Below the pieces are notes generated by a model. That model did no database searches and was not told the DNA's origin. It saw only the letters and a list, made by a program, of their open reading frames with translations. From Marinobacter sp. CHS3-4 (GTDB taxonomy: Bacteria > Pseudomonadota > Gammaproteobacteria > Pseudomonadales > Oleiphilaceae), in assembly GCF_030053415.1 (NCBI RefSeq), contig NZ_JASGBJ010000001.1, positions 1,636,394-1,700,393 on the forward strand: a DNA stretch of 64,000 nucleotides, given 5' to 3'. The position numbers were made by a program, and so were the translations under genes. Shown here in pieces: positions 1 through 10,084 of this stretch. How positions within the stretch are numbered: the first letter of the stretch is position 1; every line of letters starts with the position of its first letter.

Positions 1-190
1 CCATGTAGCCCTTCGCATCGTTCATGCGTGGGCGCATGTAAGGGTCCAATGATAACCAGAGGACTTTTGCCAGAACCTCGCCGTCTTTGAGTTCCCTTAC
101 CGGGCGCTCTTCCATGACCAGGTCGCCATCCTGAATCTCGCCCTGGGGGCGTCGCTTGAGGACGATTGCTCGATTGGTGATATCGCTCAC
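1..190 (-). CDS. NADP-dependent oxidoreductase of the MDR (CurA/YncB-like) family, N-terminal part
   Basis: This is the first 63 codons of a leftward gene that runs off the window. It starts with GTG, and a GGAG lies about 7 bases upstream. The peptide begins VSDITNRAIVLKRRPQG and continues to LWLSLDPYMRPRM. That SxDPYMRxRM pattern is the usual N-terminal signature of zinc-independent medium-chain NADPH:quinone/enone reductases (prostaglandin reductase and CurA types). The family reduces activated alkenes or quinones in the cytoplasm. The nucleotide-binding part lies outside the window, so the substrate cannot be judged. No other gene lies between it and the upstream transporter-acyltransferase gene, which is read in the same direction. 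Confidence 0.8.
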   Translation of the reverse strand, partial: MSDITNRAIVLKRRPQGEIQDGDLVMEERPVRELKDGEVLAKVLWLSLDPYMRPRMNDAKGYM

Positions 191-284
191 AGAGTTTCTC
201 CACTCATCTAATATGGTTTCGTTATGCAACCGGATTAGTGTGAGCTACAACGACGCCGGCGTCAAATCTGCCGATACACGAACG

Positions 285-2162
285 TTAACGGGCATTGCCT
301 CTCAGCTGCTTTACTCTCTCTGCAAGTCTTGCGGCGCTGGCTTCTTCTGGAGAAATTGGCGCTTCCGCAAGAAGCTCAATTCGGGACCAGAATCGCTTGG
401 GTACATGGGTCATGGCGGTGCCGCCGCAGTGGCTGAAGAAGCTGCCCCAAAGTCCTCGCAGAGCCATGGGAACGACCGGTACCGGATTGCGTTCGAGAAT
501 CAGTTCCACGCCGTTGCGGAATTTCGCCACTTCGCCATCGGTGGTCAGCCGACCTTCTGGAAAAATGCACACCACATGGCCAGCTTTAAGGTTTTCATCA
601 ATGCGCTCGAAAGCCGATTCGTAAATGTCGGGTACGGACTTCTTCGAGCCAATGGGTATGGCTCTGGCCATGCGGAAAATGCCGCCCAGAACCGGTGTCT
701 TGAAAATATTGTGGTCCATCACGAACCGTATTGGCCGGCGTACGGCACCGGCAATGACCAGGGCATCCATGTAGGTAACGTGATTGCAGACCAGCAATAC
801 CGGCCCTTCATCTGGGATGTTCCGAAGCCCCTCGTGGCGCACCCGATAAATGGTGTGGGACAAAACCCACACGATAAAGCGCAGCACAAACTCGGGCACT
901 TGCTGGTAGACGAAACCCGCTACCACCAGATTCATGATCGACAGAATCAGGAAGAATTCCGGAATGCTGAGACCCACAATGCCCAGCATGATCACGCCCA
1001 TGATGGCGCTGACCACCATGAAAAGGGCGTTGAAAACGTTCAGGGCCGCAATGACCTGGGCGCGGCGTTCTTCCGGTGTTTCCTTCTGCACAAAGGCGTA
1101 GAGAGGCACAATGAACAGGCCGCCAAAGAATCCAATGCCCAAAAGGTCCAGTACAATGCGGCGATATTCACTGTCGCTCAGGATGGACCACCAGTCGGTA
1201 GGGGACGGGTTGGCTGGCATGCTCAGATACAGATCCACGCCAAACAGGCTCAGCCCTGCCGAGCCGATAGGCACGATGCCCAATTCGATTCGGTGGCCGG
1301 ACAGTCGCTCGCAGGCAACAGAACCAAGGGCGATACCAATGGTAAAGATGGCCAGAAGAAGCGTGACCACTGTTTCGTCGCCCATCAGATCCGTTTGGGC
1401 AAAATTCGGGAACTGAGTGAGGTAGGCGGCTCCGAGAAACCAGAACCAGGAAATAGCCATAATGCACAGCAGGACGGAATAATTATCCGCTGCAACTCGC
1501 ATCAGGTGCCAGGTTTCTTTGAAGGGGTTGAGACCGATGGCTACATCGGTATGAGTCGAACCGGTGACGGGGATCTTCCGTGCCGCAAGGTAGCCCAGAA
1601 TGGCCATGCCCAGTACGCCAATGGCCGCAAGTTGATGCGGGGCGCCGAATCCCATTAACAGTCCCGCGACGATAGTGCCCACCAGAATGGCCACGAACGT
1701 GCCCATCTCAACCAGCGCGTTGCCGCCGACCAGCTCATCATTTCTCAGGACTTGCGGAAGAATCGCGTATTTCACGGGGCCGAAGAAAGTGGATTGTGTC
1801 CCCATCAAAAACAGTAACAGCAACAGCAGCTCATACCATTGGAACCACAGGCCGAAAGCAGCTGCGGCCATGATCAGTATTTCCGCGAGCTTCACCCACC
1901 GGATAAATCCGGACTTTTCATACTTGTCTGCCATCTGTCCGGCGATGCCGGAAAACAGGAAAAACGGCAGAATGAACAGAAACGCAGCGACGTTGACCAC
2001 AATGTCGATGGACAATCCGGCCAGTCCACCGGCCGTGTAGGTGATCAGCAACAGAAGCACGTTTTTGAAAAGGTTGTCGTTGAACGCGCCAGAGAACTGG
2101 GTCAGGAAAAACGGCAGGAAGCGCCGCTCGGAAAGTAATCGAAACTGGCTGTGGTCGTCCAT
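285..2162 (-). CDS. MFS transporter fused to a PlsC-type 1-acylglycerol-3-phosphate acyltransferase
   Basis: The 625-residue protein has two parts. Residues 1-425 form a multi-spanning MFS domain of the LplT (lysophospholipid flippase) type, with FxGAFNDNLFKN near residues 24-34. Residues about 440-620 form a cytoplasmic acyltransferase with the catalytic NHxxxxD box at 460-466 and FPEGRLT at 534-540, which binds the glycerolipid substrate. In E. coli, LplT and Aas are separate proteins that import lysophospholipids and re-acylate them; here transporter and acyltransferase are joined, and no AMP-binding (acyl-ACP synthetase) domain follows as it does in Aas. The likely role is recovery or remodelling of lysophospholipids at the inner membrane. 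The fusion is known in proteobacteria; the exact acyl donor is not clear from the sequence. Confidence 0.88.
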   Translation of the reverse strand: MDDHSQFRLLSERRFLPFFLTQFSGAFNDNLFKNVLLLLITYTAGGLAGLSIDIVVNVAAFLFILPFFLFSGIAGQMADKYEKSGFIRWVKLAEILIMAAAAFGLWFQWYELLLLLLFLMGTQSTFFGPVKYAILPQVLRNDELVGGNALVEMGTFVAILVGTIVAGLLMGFGAPHQLAAIGVLGMAILGYLAARKIPVTGSTHTDVAIGLNPFKETWHLMRVAADNYSVLLCIMAISWFWFLGAAYLTQFPNFAQTDLMGDETVVTLLLAIFTIGIALGSVACERLSGHRIELGIVPIGSAGLSLFGVDLYLSMPANPSPTDWWSILSDSEYRRIVLDLLGIGFFGGLFIVPLYAFVQKETPEERRAQVIAALNVFNALFMVVSAIMGVIMLGIVGLSIPEFFLILSIMNLVVAGFVYQQVPEFVLRFIVWVLSHTIYRVRHEGLRNIPDEGPVLLVCNHVTYMDALVIAGAVRRPIRFVMDHNIFKTPVLGGIFRMARAIPIGSKKSVPDIYESAFERIDENLKAGHVVCIFPEGRLTTDGEVAKFRNGVELILERNPVPVVPMALRGLWGSFFSHCGGTAMTHVPKRFWSRIELLAEAPISPEEASAARLAERVKQLRGNAR

Positions 2163-2216
2163 GAAAGTCGCCCGTGCAGGTTAAGAAACGGCTTTATCTT
2201 GCCACAAAAAAAAAGA

Positions 2217-3140
2217 CTATTGCCCCGGCCATTGAGATGGAACAACGAACAGGCGGTTGATTTCCTGCCAGCTGCTCTCGTCTGGCAATTGTTTCATCAC
2301 CGCAAACAGACGGGGTGTCGCAGACTCCCGCACCTGGCGCAGTGCCTCTTGCGTTTCGAGCGGGTCCGGATGTTGTTCTTGTTGCCAGGGGCCCAGCCAA
2401 TGGGGTTTGTGCAGAGGCACCCAGACCGTTTGATCAGCCTCTGACCCGTCGTCTGACATGTCCATTTGATCCAGGTAGATCCACTGGCCGTGAAGGTGAT
2501 TCGCCGGAACGTTCTCGGGTGGTTGTATCGACTCGTTGACCGGGTAAAACAGGTAGCCTGGCATGAATGCCCGAACTCTATCTGGCGTTGGAATGCCCAG
2601 ATCCGTCAGCCGGTTTCGGGTTTCAACCGCTTCGGTCAATCGGCATTGGTGTGAAAGCAGCCGATCAGATTTCAGGTCGAGGCGGTCTCTGGCATTGGGG
2701 CCATACCATAGCGGGGCGACTTGATGGTCGCCCCAGTAGCCAAGATAGAACTTTACGGCAATTTCGTGGTGTTCGATGGCCTGGTCGGCGGGATTGCGGA
2801 CAATAAAGTCCAGCTCCCCAAGCGTCAGGCCATTGTTTCTAATCGGCTGATTTTTCAGCAATATGTTCCACCCCAGGAGATCCTGCAGCAGGCATTCGTA
2901 GAGGCGCTCGAAGTATTGCCCAAGTCGCCTTGGTGGACTGTCCGTCAGAATTCCCGGGCCCGACTCGGGGTTCTTATCCCATTCCTTCAGGCGTCGTTCC
3001 GATTCCTCCGTCAGGTATTCAGCGGGCGAAAAGTCTAGAGGCGAATGGATCAGCTGAGGGGCATGGCACATCCAGGCCAGATGGCGTACAGCAGGAACAC
3101 GATACTGCAGGTGGGCGTGAATGTTGTCGTTCAAAGTCAT
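2217..3140 (-). CDS. DUF1853 family protein with a PD-(D/E)XK-like core
   Basis: The reading frame is open up to 3260, but the ATG at 3140 is preferred: it gives a 307-residue protein and keeps the gene clear of the divergent manC start at 3226. The sequence matches DUF1853 as I remember the family. Near the middle, GELDFIV (D111) is followed by HHEIAVKFYLG (E126, K130), the spacing expected of a PD-(D/E)XK nuclease-like fold, although nuclease activity has not been shown for this family to my knowledge. No signal peptide or membrane segment is visible. It is divergent from manC, and its cellular role is unknown. Confidence 0.8.
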   Translation of the reverse strand: MTLNDNIHAHLQYRVPAVRHLAWMCHAPQLIHSPLDFSPAEYLTEESERRLKEWDKNPESGPGILTDSPPRRLGQYFERLYECLLQDLLGWNILLKNQPIRNNGLTLGELDFIVRNPADQAIEHHEIAVKFYLGYWGDHQVAPLWYGPNARDRLDLKSDRLLSHQCRLTEAVETRNRLTDLGIPTPDRVRAFMPGYLFYPVNESIQPPENVPANHLHGQWIYLDQMDMSDDGSEADQTVWVPLHKPHWLGPWQQEQHPDPLETQEALRQVRESATPRLFAVMKQLPDESSWQEINRLFVVPSQWPGQ

Positions 3141-3225
3141 GGCATCAGCATAACCCAATCCTCTGTTGGGACACAGCAGCCGGGTTTGAGGTAGAATTCG
3201 GAAAACTTCTGAACAAGGATGATTC

Positions 3226-4632
3226 ATGCTCGCAGTGATCCTTTCAGGCGGCTCAGGCACCCGTCTATGGCCGCTATCCCGTGAAGCCTACCCCAAACAG
3301 TTTCTTCCCGTAGTCACCGATGAGTCGTTGCTGGCGGAAACCATAGATCGTGGCCTGCTTCTGGATGACAAGGTGCGGGTTCTGGCGATTACTAACGAAG
3401 ATCACCGATTTGTGGTTGCGGCCCATCTTCACGCCCAGGCCCCGGAACGTACCGCCGGTATTATTCTGGAGCCCGTCGGCAGAAATACCGCGCCGGCTAT
3501 TGCACTAGCCGCGTTGGCCGCGGCGGAAGAAAACCCCGAAGAACTGTTGCTGGTGATGCCTTCAGACCATGTACTGAAGAACACGGACGTCTTCAAAGAA
3601 GCGACATCAGAGGGTGCAAAAGCTGCCAAAGCAGGCAAACTGGTGACCTTTGGGATTGTGCCTGATGCGCCTCATACGGGTTATGGCTACATCAAGGGTG
3701 GAACGTCTCACGGCGCGTACCGGGACGTAGAAGCGTTCGTAGAGAAGCCGGATCAGGCGACGGCGGAAGGTTACTTGGCCGAAGGTGGCTATCTGTGGAA
3801 CAGCGGTATGTTTCTGTTTCGGGCTGATCGCTACATCCAGGAGCTGGAGCGCCAGCAGCCGGAGATGATGGCCGCCTGTCGTGAAGCCTGGAGTCAGCGC
3901 AACACCGATATGGACTTTATTCGGGTAGGTGCGGAAGCATTCAGTGCGTGTCCCGATGATTCAATCGACTATGCCGTCATGGAAAAAACGGCAGATGCCG
4001 TCGTTGTTCCTCTGGACGCTGGTTGGTCAGACGTCGGTTCCTGGTCTGCTCTTTGGGACATACAGCCTCATGACGAGAACAACAATGTCTGTCGTGGCGA
4101 CGTCATTACGGAGGACGTGTCTGGATGCTATCTCCATTCGGAAGGCCGACTGATCGCAGCCATCGGGCTGTCTGACCACGTCATTGTGGAGACCGACGAC
4201 GTGGTGTTGGTCGCTGACCGGGGACGCGTTCAGGATGTAAAGAAGCTGGTCGCCCAGGTGAAGCAACAAGGTCGTACTGAACATCGTTTTCACAAGAAAG
4301 TTCATCGTCCCTGGGGAACCTACGAAGGGGTTGCCATGGGCGAGCGGTTCCAGGTGAAACAGATCACGGTGAATCCCGGTGCATCCCTGTCGCTGCAGAA
4401 GCACCATCACCGGGCCGAACACTGGGTCGTGGTGAAAGGGACGGCTTCGGTCAATCGTGGTGACGAAGTACTGCTGCTGACCGAGGACCAGTCGACCTAC
4501 ATTCCGCTGGGGGTGACTCATCGTCTGACCAACCCCGGAAGAATTCCTCTGGAACTGATTGAGGTTCAAACCGGCAGCTACCTTGGCGAGGATGACATCG
4601 TTCGGTTTGAAGACACCTATAATCGGGTCTGA
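3226..4632 (+). CDS. Mannose-1-phosphate guanylyltransferase / mannose-6-phosphate isomerase (ManC/AlgA/CpsB type)
   Basis: This bifunctional 468-residue enzyme makes mannose-6-phosphate from fructose-6-phosphate and GDP-mannose from mannose-1-phosphate and GTP. These supply GDP-mannose or GDP-fucose for exopolysaccharide or O-antigen. The N-terminal nucleotidyltransferase shows LSGGSGTRLWPLSRE and YPKQFL in the first 30 residues. The C-terminal third is a cupin isomerase domain with PGASLSLQKHHHRAEHW, whose histidines would bind the metal. The ATG is preceded by AAGGA. The length is normal for the AlgA family. It stands alone rather than in a polysaccharide cluster, so the final product cannot be inferred. 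Confidence 0.93.
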   Translation: MLAVILSGGSGTRLWPLSREAYPKQFLPVVTDESLLAETIDRGLLLDDKVRVLAITNEDHRFVVAAHLHAQAPERTAGIILEPVGRNTAPAIALAALAAAEENPEELLLVMPSDHVLKNTDVFKEATSEGAKAAKAGKLVTFGIVPDAPHTGYGYIKGGTSHGAYRDVEAFVEKPDQATAEGYLAEGGYLWNSGMFLFRADRYIQELERQQPEMMAACREAWSQRNTDMDFIRVGAEAFSACPDDSIDYAVMEKTADAVVVPLDAGWSDVGSWSALWDIQPHDENNNVCRGDVITEDVSGCYLHSEGRLIAAIGLSDHVIVETDDVVLVADRGRVQDVKKLVAQVKQQGRTEHRFHKKVHRPWGTYEGVAMGERFQVKQITVNPGASLSLQKHHHRAEHWVVVKGTASVNRGDEVLLLTEDQSTYIPLGVTHRLTNPGRIPLELIEVQTGSYLGEDDIVRFEDTYNRV

Positions 4633-4689
4633 ATCTGACAAGTGCCGGCTCAGGACGATGCCGGCTCACACGAAACAGGGAGATGTTTC

Positions 4690-6084
4690 ATGGAAGACTG
4701 GCAAGGATGCCTGAGTCCCGCCTGCCAGGCGGCGCTACAAAATGCCCGTGACAGTGTCATTCGCCGTGGCGGATACGCGGTCACCATTGAAGATTTTCTG
4801 CTCTCAATGCTCGATGAAATTCCGACGCTTAACCGCTTTTTGCAGCGCCAGGGCGTTGACCTGGATGAGCTCACCCGAACCATTCAGTGCGAGCAACCCA
4901 TCGTTACGGCTGTTGCCAGCGACAACCTGCTGTCATCTCAACTGACCTACTGGATTTACTGCGCTCACCAGATGACGGGTTCCGACTGGCTTGAGTGGCC
5001 TGAACTGCTAAAAACGTTAGTGTCTGGCGCCGATCGTCTGCGTGAAAAAGCCTATGTTGCGGTGCTGGAGTTGGTGGGGCATTGGCCTCGCGTGAGGCCT
5101 GGGGCAGATGCGAATTTTTGTAGTGCTCCCGAACCTATCGAGACGGTAAAGCCCTGCGTCGTAGCCGATGAAGGCTGGGCACGCTTGTGCGAAGACGTTT
5201 GTGTGGCCATGTCCGCCCAACCGAAGGGCCTTTTCTGGTTGGCCGGCGTGACAGGTAGCGGCAAGTCCAGCTGGCTGGAGTCAGTGGTTACCACTTTGCC
5301 TGGTGGGGCCGTTATTGTGGATATCCGGCGCGAGGCGGATGTTCTTGCCAGTGAGCAGGCCGCCTTTTCTTCATCAACCACACACAATGAGCTTTTTCCA
5401 GTATTGGTTCTGGACAATGTGTCGCCGGTGGACCTGATGACCCTGTTGGGCGATGAGTTCAGTATCGTCAGGGAGCTGGTTACCAGCTTCCCCGGGCCCA
5501 TCCTTTTGCTGAGTCCCGAACCCGAGAATGCTCAGCCGCACGTGGATCGGCTTCAGAGTTACCTGGGAAGACAGCTCGAACAGTTCCGGATGCCTGATGC
5601 AACCACCGATCAGAAAGCCGCGATACTTGCCGTTCACCAGCCATTTATTGAAAAACGTTGGCAGCTAGAGTTTGCTCCGGGCGTGCTGGAGCATGCGGCG
5701 AAATGCCGGAACCCATTGTTGTCAACGCCGGGCCGTTTGCTGCAGTGGGTCGAAGCTACGGCTTCCCGATTGCATCTATTTGCCGAACGCGGGCCTGCGC
5801 AGGCGTCAGCCCTGGCCGGAAAGATGGAACGTTGCCGCCGACAGTTGCTGCTTGCGATGGCCAGACACCAACCTATGGAGCCGCTAAACGCCGAGCTGGA
5901 GGCGTTGGCCATTGAGCGAGCCGCCACGGAAGTTGCCTGGCATGAACGAAAACGCACTGGCTCTTTACGACTACTTACCTTCGATGATCTCACGCATGAG
6001 TTGGATTTGCGGGTTGCAGCAGTCAATCGCGCGAGCCACTATAGCCATAAATCTAATGAACCCTTGGAGTTGGAACTTGCGTGA
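4690..6084 (+). CDS. Clp-N-like domain protein with a single degenerate P-loop ATPase domain
   Basis: The frame is open from 4642, but the ATG at 4690 has AGGGAGA just upstream, giving 464 residues. The first 140 residues resemble the double Clp repeat of ClpA/ClpV (LSPACQAALQNARDSV, then a second all-helical half). A P-loop domain follows with Walker A GVTGSGKSSW near residue 195 and a candidate Walker B, FPVLVLDNV, with Asn where AAA+ ATPases usually have Glu. No second AAA module, arginine finger or M-domain is obvious, and the C-terminus is helical and charged. No type VI secretion genes are nearby, so a ClpV role is not supported. The function is unknown; an adaptor or regulatory ATPase is possible. 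Confidence 0.7.
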   Translation: MEDWQGCLSPACQAALQNARDSVIRRGGYAVTIEDFLLSMLDEIPTLNRFLQRQGVDLDELTRTIQCEQPIVTAVASDNLLSSQLTYWIYCAHQMTGSDWLEWPELLKTLVSGADRLREKAYVAVLELVGHWPRVRPGADANFCSAPEPIETVKPCVVADEGWARLCEDVCVAMSAQPKGLFWLAGVTGSGKSSWLESVVTTLPGGAVIVDIRREADVLASEQAAFSSSTTHNELFPVLVLDNVSPVDLMTLLGDEFSIVRELVTSFPGPILLLSPEPENAQPHVDRLQSYLGRQLEQFRMPDATTDQKAAILAVHQPFIEKRWQLEFAPGVLEHAAKCRNPLLSTPGRLLQWVEATASRLHLFAERGPAQASALAGKMERCRRQLLLAMARHQPMEPLNAELEALAIERAATEVAWHERKRTGSLRLLTFDDLTHELDLRVAAVNRASHYSHKSNEPLELELA

Positions 6085-6454
6085 CCTTGAAATCTACATT
6101 CGTGACATCAATCTGTCGGCTGTTGCCGAATGGCTCTCCTGTCACCTGGATCACCTTCAGCTCCCCGAATCTGAAACGGTCGATCGCGCGGTAAAGGGGC
6201 GCGGTAGCTACATCGGTCATAGCGTTACCATCAGTATCTATCCCGGTGCAGGTGGCAAGCGGTATGCGTCACTCATTCTCGAGGGCGATGAGCTACCCTG
6301 GGCGTCTGATCTCGACTGTGGTCGCAGTGCCTGGCGGGCACTGGATCTGGAAATTCGCTGTAGCCCGGGTGACTGGAAAGAGGGTGAGCCAGTGCAGGAC
6401 GAAAAATGGTGGAGAATTGATCAGAGGGGTGAGCAGTTGGCGGTTTGGAACTGA
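6056..6454 (+). CDS. Conserved-looking hypothetical protein, about 132 residues
   Basis: The gene overlaps the 3' end of the Clp-N/P-loop gene and is probably translated with it. Two starts are possible. ATG at 6056 has no good ribosome site. TTG at 6077, seven bases before the upstream stop codon ends, has GGAG seven bases before it. The protein is soluble, tryptophan-rich at both ends (NPWSWN and WWRID), with no signal peptide or membrane segment. I do not recognise a family. The tight overlap suggests it works with the upstream protein. A bidirectional terminator follows. Confidence 0.6.
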   Translation: MNPWSWNLRDLEIYIRDINLSAVAEWLSCHLDHLQLPESETVDRAVKGRGSYIGHSVTISIYPGAGGKRYASLILEGDELPWASDLDCGRSAWRALDLEIRCSPGDWKEGEPVQDEKWWRIDQRGEQLAVWN

Positions 6455-6479
6455 TTCCACCAGAGCATCGATGAAAAAA

Positions 6480-6502
6480 GGCAGCCAGTGGCTGCCTTTT
6501 TT
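6480..6502. terminator. Bidirectional intrinsic terminator
   Basis: A seven-base-pair GGCAGCC/GGCTGCC stem with loop AGT is flanked by A6 on the left and T6 on the right. It therefore works for both the rightward hypothetical gene and the leftward cold-shock-domain gene that converge here. Confidence 0.9.
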
Positions 6503-6520
6503 CGAGACTTGCCGGTAAGA

Positions 6521-7096
6521 CTATTCGTCCAGAATCGAAACGTTGTCTGCCTGCAGACCCTTATCGGCCTCGACGACGTTGAAACGAACAAGTTGTCCCT
6601 GACGCAGTACCCGGCGACCACGGCCACGAATGGCACGGAAATGCACAAATACTTCGTCCCCGCTGGCGCGAACGATGAAGCCAAACCCTTTCTTGACGTT
6701 AAACCATTTGACGGTGCCTTCCTCGTTGCCTTCGGGGCCGGTGTCGTCATGGCCTTCGTCGTCGTCATCAGAGGCAGGGCTGGGGGCAGACTTCTTCTTC
6801 GGCTGGCGAGCCGGCGCATTTGGAACACTGCGCTTTACCTTTTCCGGTGGCTTGGCTGCCAGGGCAACAGTGCAGAATCCTGCCAGACCGAACAAAACCA
6901 GAGAAATGATATAAGCCGCAATTCCCTGGGCACTGCCCAGTACAAAGGTGGTGTTACCTGCAAGCTCGCTGGAACCGGATTTTGACAGAATCTGGAAAAG
7001 CTCCGGGGTGAAAGTCACCAACAGAAAACCAAGAATAAACGGTGACGGGATAGCGACCAGGAGGGCAAGAACGATCGCTTTTGCTGGATTTTGCAT
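6521..7096 (-). CDS. Membrane-anchored cold-shock-domain protein
   Basis: The 191-residue protein starts with two hydrophobic segments (about 8-28 and 58-82). A basic and then acidic low-complexity linker ([20 protein letters not shown]) follows, then a C-terminal cold-shock domain from about residue 126 with [15 protein letters not shown] and VFVHFRAI, which are the RNP-1 and RNP-2 nucleic-acid-binding strands. Cold-shock domains bind single-stranded RNA or DNA; here it would sit at the cytoplasmic face of the inner membrane. Related DUF1294 or CSD membrane proteins exist, but this helix-linker-CSD order is less common. A terminator-like hairpin lies in the predicted leader (7133-7168). Confidence 0.85.
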   Translation of the reverse strand: MQNPAKAIVLALLVAIPSPFILGFLLVTFTPELFQILSKSGSSELAGNTTFVLGSAQGIAAYIISLVLFGLAGFCTVALAAKPPEKVKRSVPNAPARQPKKKSAPSPASDDDDEGHDDTGPEGNEEGTVKWFNVKKGFGFIVRASGDEVFVHFRAIRGRGRRVLRQGQLVRFNVVEADKGLQADNVSILDE

Positions 7097-7132
7097 GGAC
7101 TACGGTTTCTCCATTCTAAGAACACTAACGAT

Positions 7133-7168
7133 AAAAAACCGGATCTCGGGTAAACTCGGCGATCCGGT
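7133..7168 (-). terminator. Terminator-like hairpin in the leader of the cold-shock-domain gene
   Basis: On the minus strand, ACCGGATC (7168-7161) pairs perfectly with GATCCGGT (7145-7138) and runs straight into T6. It lies about 40 bases before the start codon at 7096, with no leftward gene immediately upstream. It may be an attenuator, or it may end antisense transcripts arriving from the dap operon. Confidence 0.45.
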
Positions 7169-7265
7169 GGTGGAATTCGACCGAAACCTTTCAGAACTCA
7201 GTAGTTGAAGGCCCCGGACGAATAAAAGCGGAATGATACCAGATAACGGGAGGCGCTGACCAAGC

Positions 7266-7502
7266 ATGTCGGAACGCAGTAGCACGAATGAGCAGAATCT
7301 TGAGGCCCGTCTGGATGAACTGGAGACCCGGATTGCATTCCAGGACGATGTCATCAACACACTCAGCGAGCAGTTGGCCCGGCAGGAACTGGATATTCGT
7401 GAGCTCTGGGAAGCAAAAAGACAGTTGAATACCCAGCTGAAAGAAGTGTCTTCTTCCAATCTCAGAAAAGAAGAGGAGGAAACGCCTCCTCCTCATTACT
7501 GA
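7266..7502 (+). CDS. slyX: SlyX family protein
   Basis: This 78-residue cytoplasmic protein has the SlyX layout: an N-terminal helix rich in Glu, Leu and Arg (ARLDELETRIAFQDD), a coiled-coil heptad run to about residue 60, and the characteristic proline-rich C-terminal end PPPHY. The family is widespread in gammaproteobacteria and of unclear function; lysis phenotypes in phiX174-infected E. coli gave the name. Its length is typical. It is a lone rightward gene that converges on dapE. Confidence 0.9.
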   Translation: MSERSSTNEQNLEARLDELETRIAFQDDVINTLSEQLARQELDIRELWEAKRQLNTQLKEVSSSNLRKEEEETPPPHY

Positions 7503-7533
7503 GTCCGCGGGCCTGATAAGACCCCGGTCGGTG

Positions 7534-9712
<2,179 letters not shown>

Positions 9713-9739
9713 TGATGTGCTCCTGAATTAAAGTTGGTT

Positions 9740-10084
9740 TTACTGATTCAACTGCTGTGCCCACTGGTCGGCGTCAAAACCGATCAGCATGCCCTTGTCG
9801 TGCTCAACTACCGGACGTTTGATCAGGGAGTTGTTCTCCAGCATCAGTTCGTGAGCCGTCTGGGCGTCAATGTTATCACGAACCTGCTCAGGCAGTTTTC
9901 GCCAGGTAGTACCGCGCCGGTTTACCAGCACTTCCCAGCCCACGGATTTCTCCCACTTTTCAAGAGTGGCCGAGTCCAGTCCGTCCTTTTTAAAATCATG
10001 AAACTGATAATCGACGCCGGCTTCGTCCAGCCATTTCCGGGCTTTTTTGACGGTGTCACAGTTGCGGATGCCGAATAGTTTCAT
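9740..10084 (-). CDS. yffB: ArsC/Spx-family protein, YffB type
   Basis: This 114-residue thioredoxin-fold protein starts MKLFGIRNCDTVKKARKWL, with the single N-terminal cysteine of the ArsC/Spx superfamily and the WRKLP segment typical of YffB. YffB proteins are thought to be glutathione-dependent thiol reductases; arsenate reduction is not established. The ATG overlaps the dapC stop codon (ATGA), so it is coupled to dapC. In many gammaproteobacteria yffB lies next to dapE or dapD, and this operon fits that pattern. Confidence 0.88.
   Translation of the reverse strand: MKLFGIRNCDTVKKARKWLDEAGVDYQFHDFKKDGLDSATLEKWEKSVGWEVLVNRRGTTWRKLPEQVRDNIDAQTAHELMLENNSLIKRPVVEHDKGMLIGFDADQWAQQLNQ

Noticed and set aside
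156..1658. 500-codon rightward open frame over the transporter-acyltransferase gene
   Set aside because: It lies antisense to a protein with clear NHxxxxD and MFS motifs and reads as low-complexity His/Gln-rich sequence; it is a shadow.
3141..3260. Longer start for the DUF1853 gene
   Set aside because: It would overlap the divergent manC start, and the extra residues do not resemble the family.
4690..6084. Type VI secretion ClpV
   Set aside because: Only one degenerate P-loop domain is present and no other secretion gene lies nearby.
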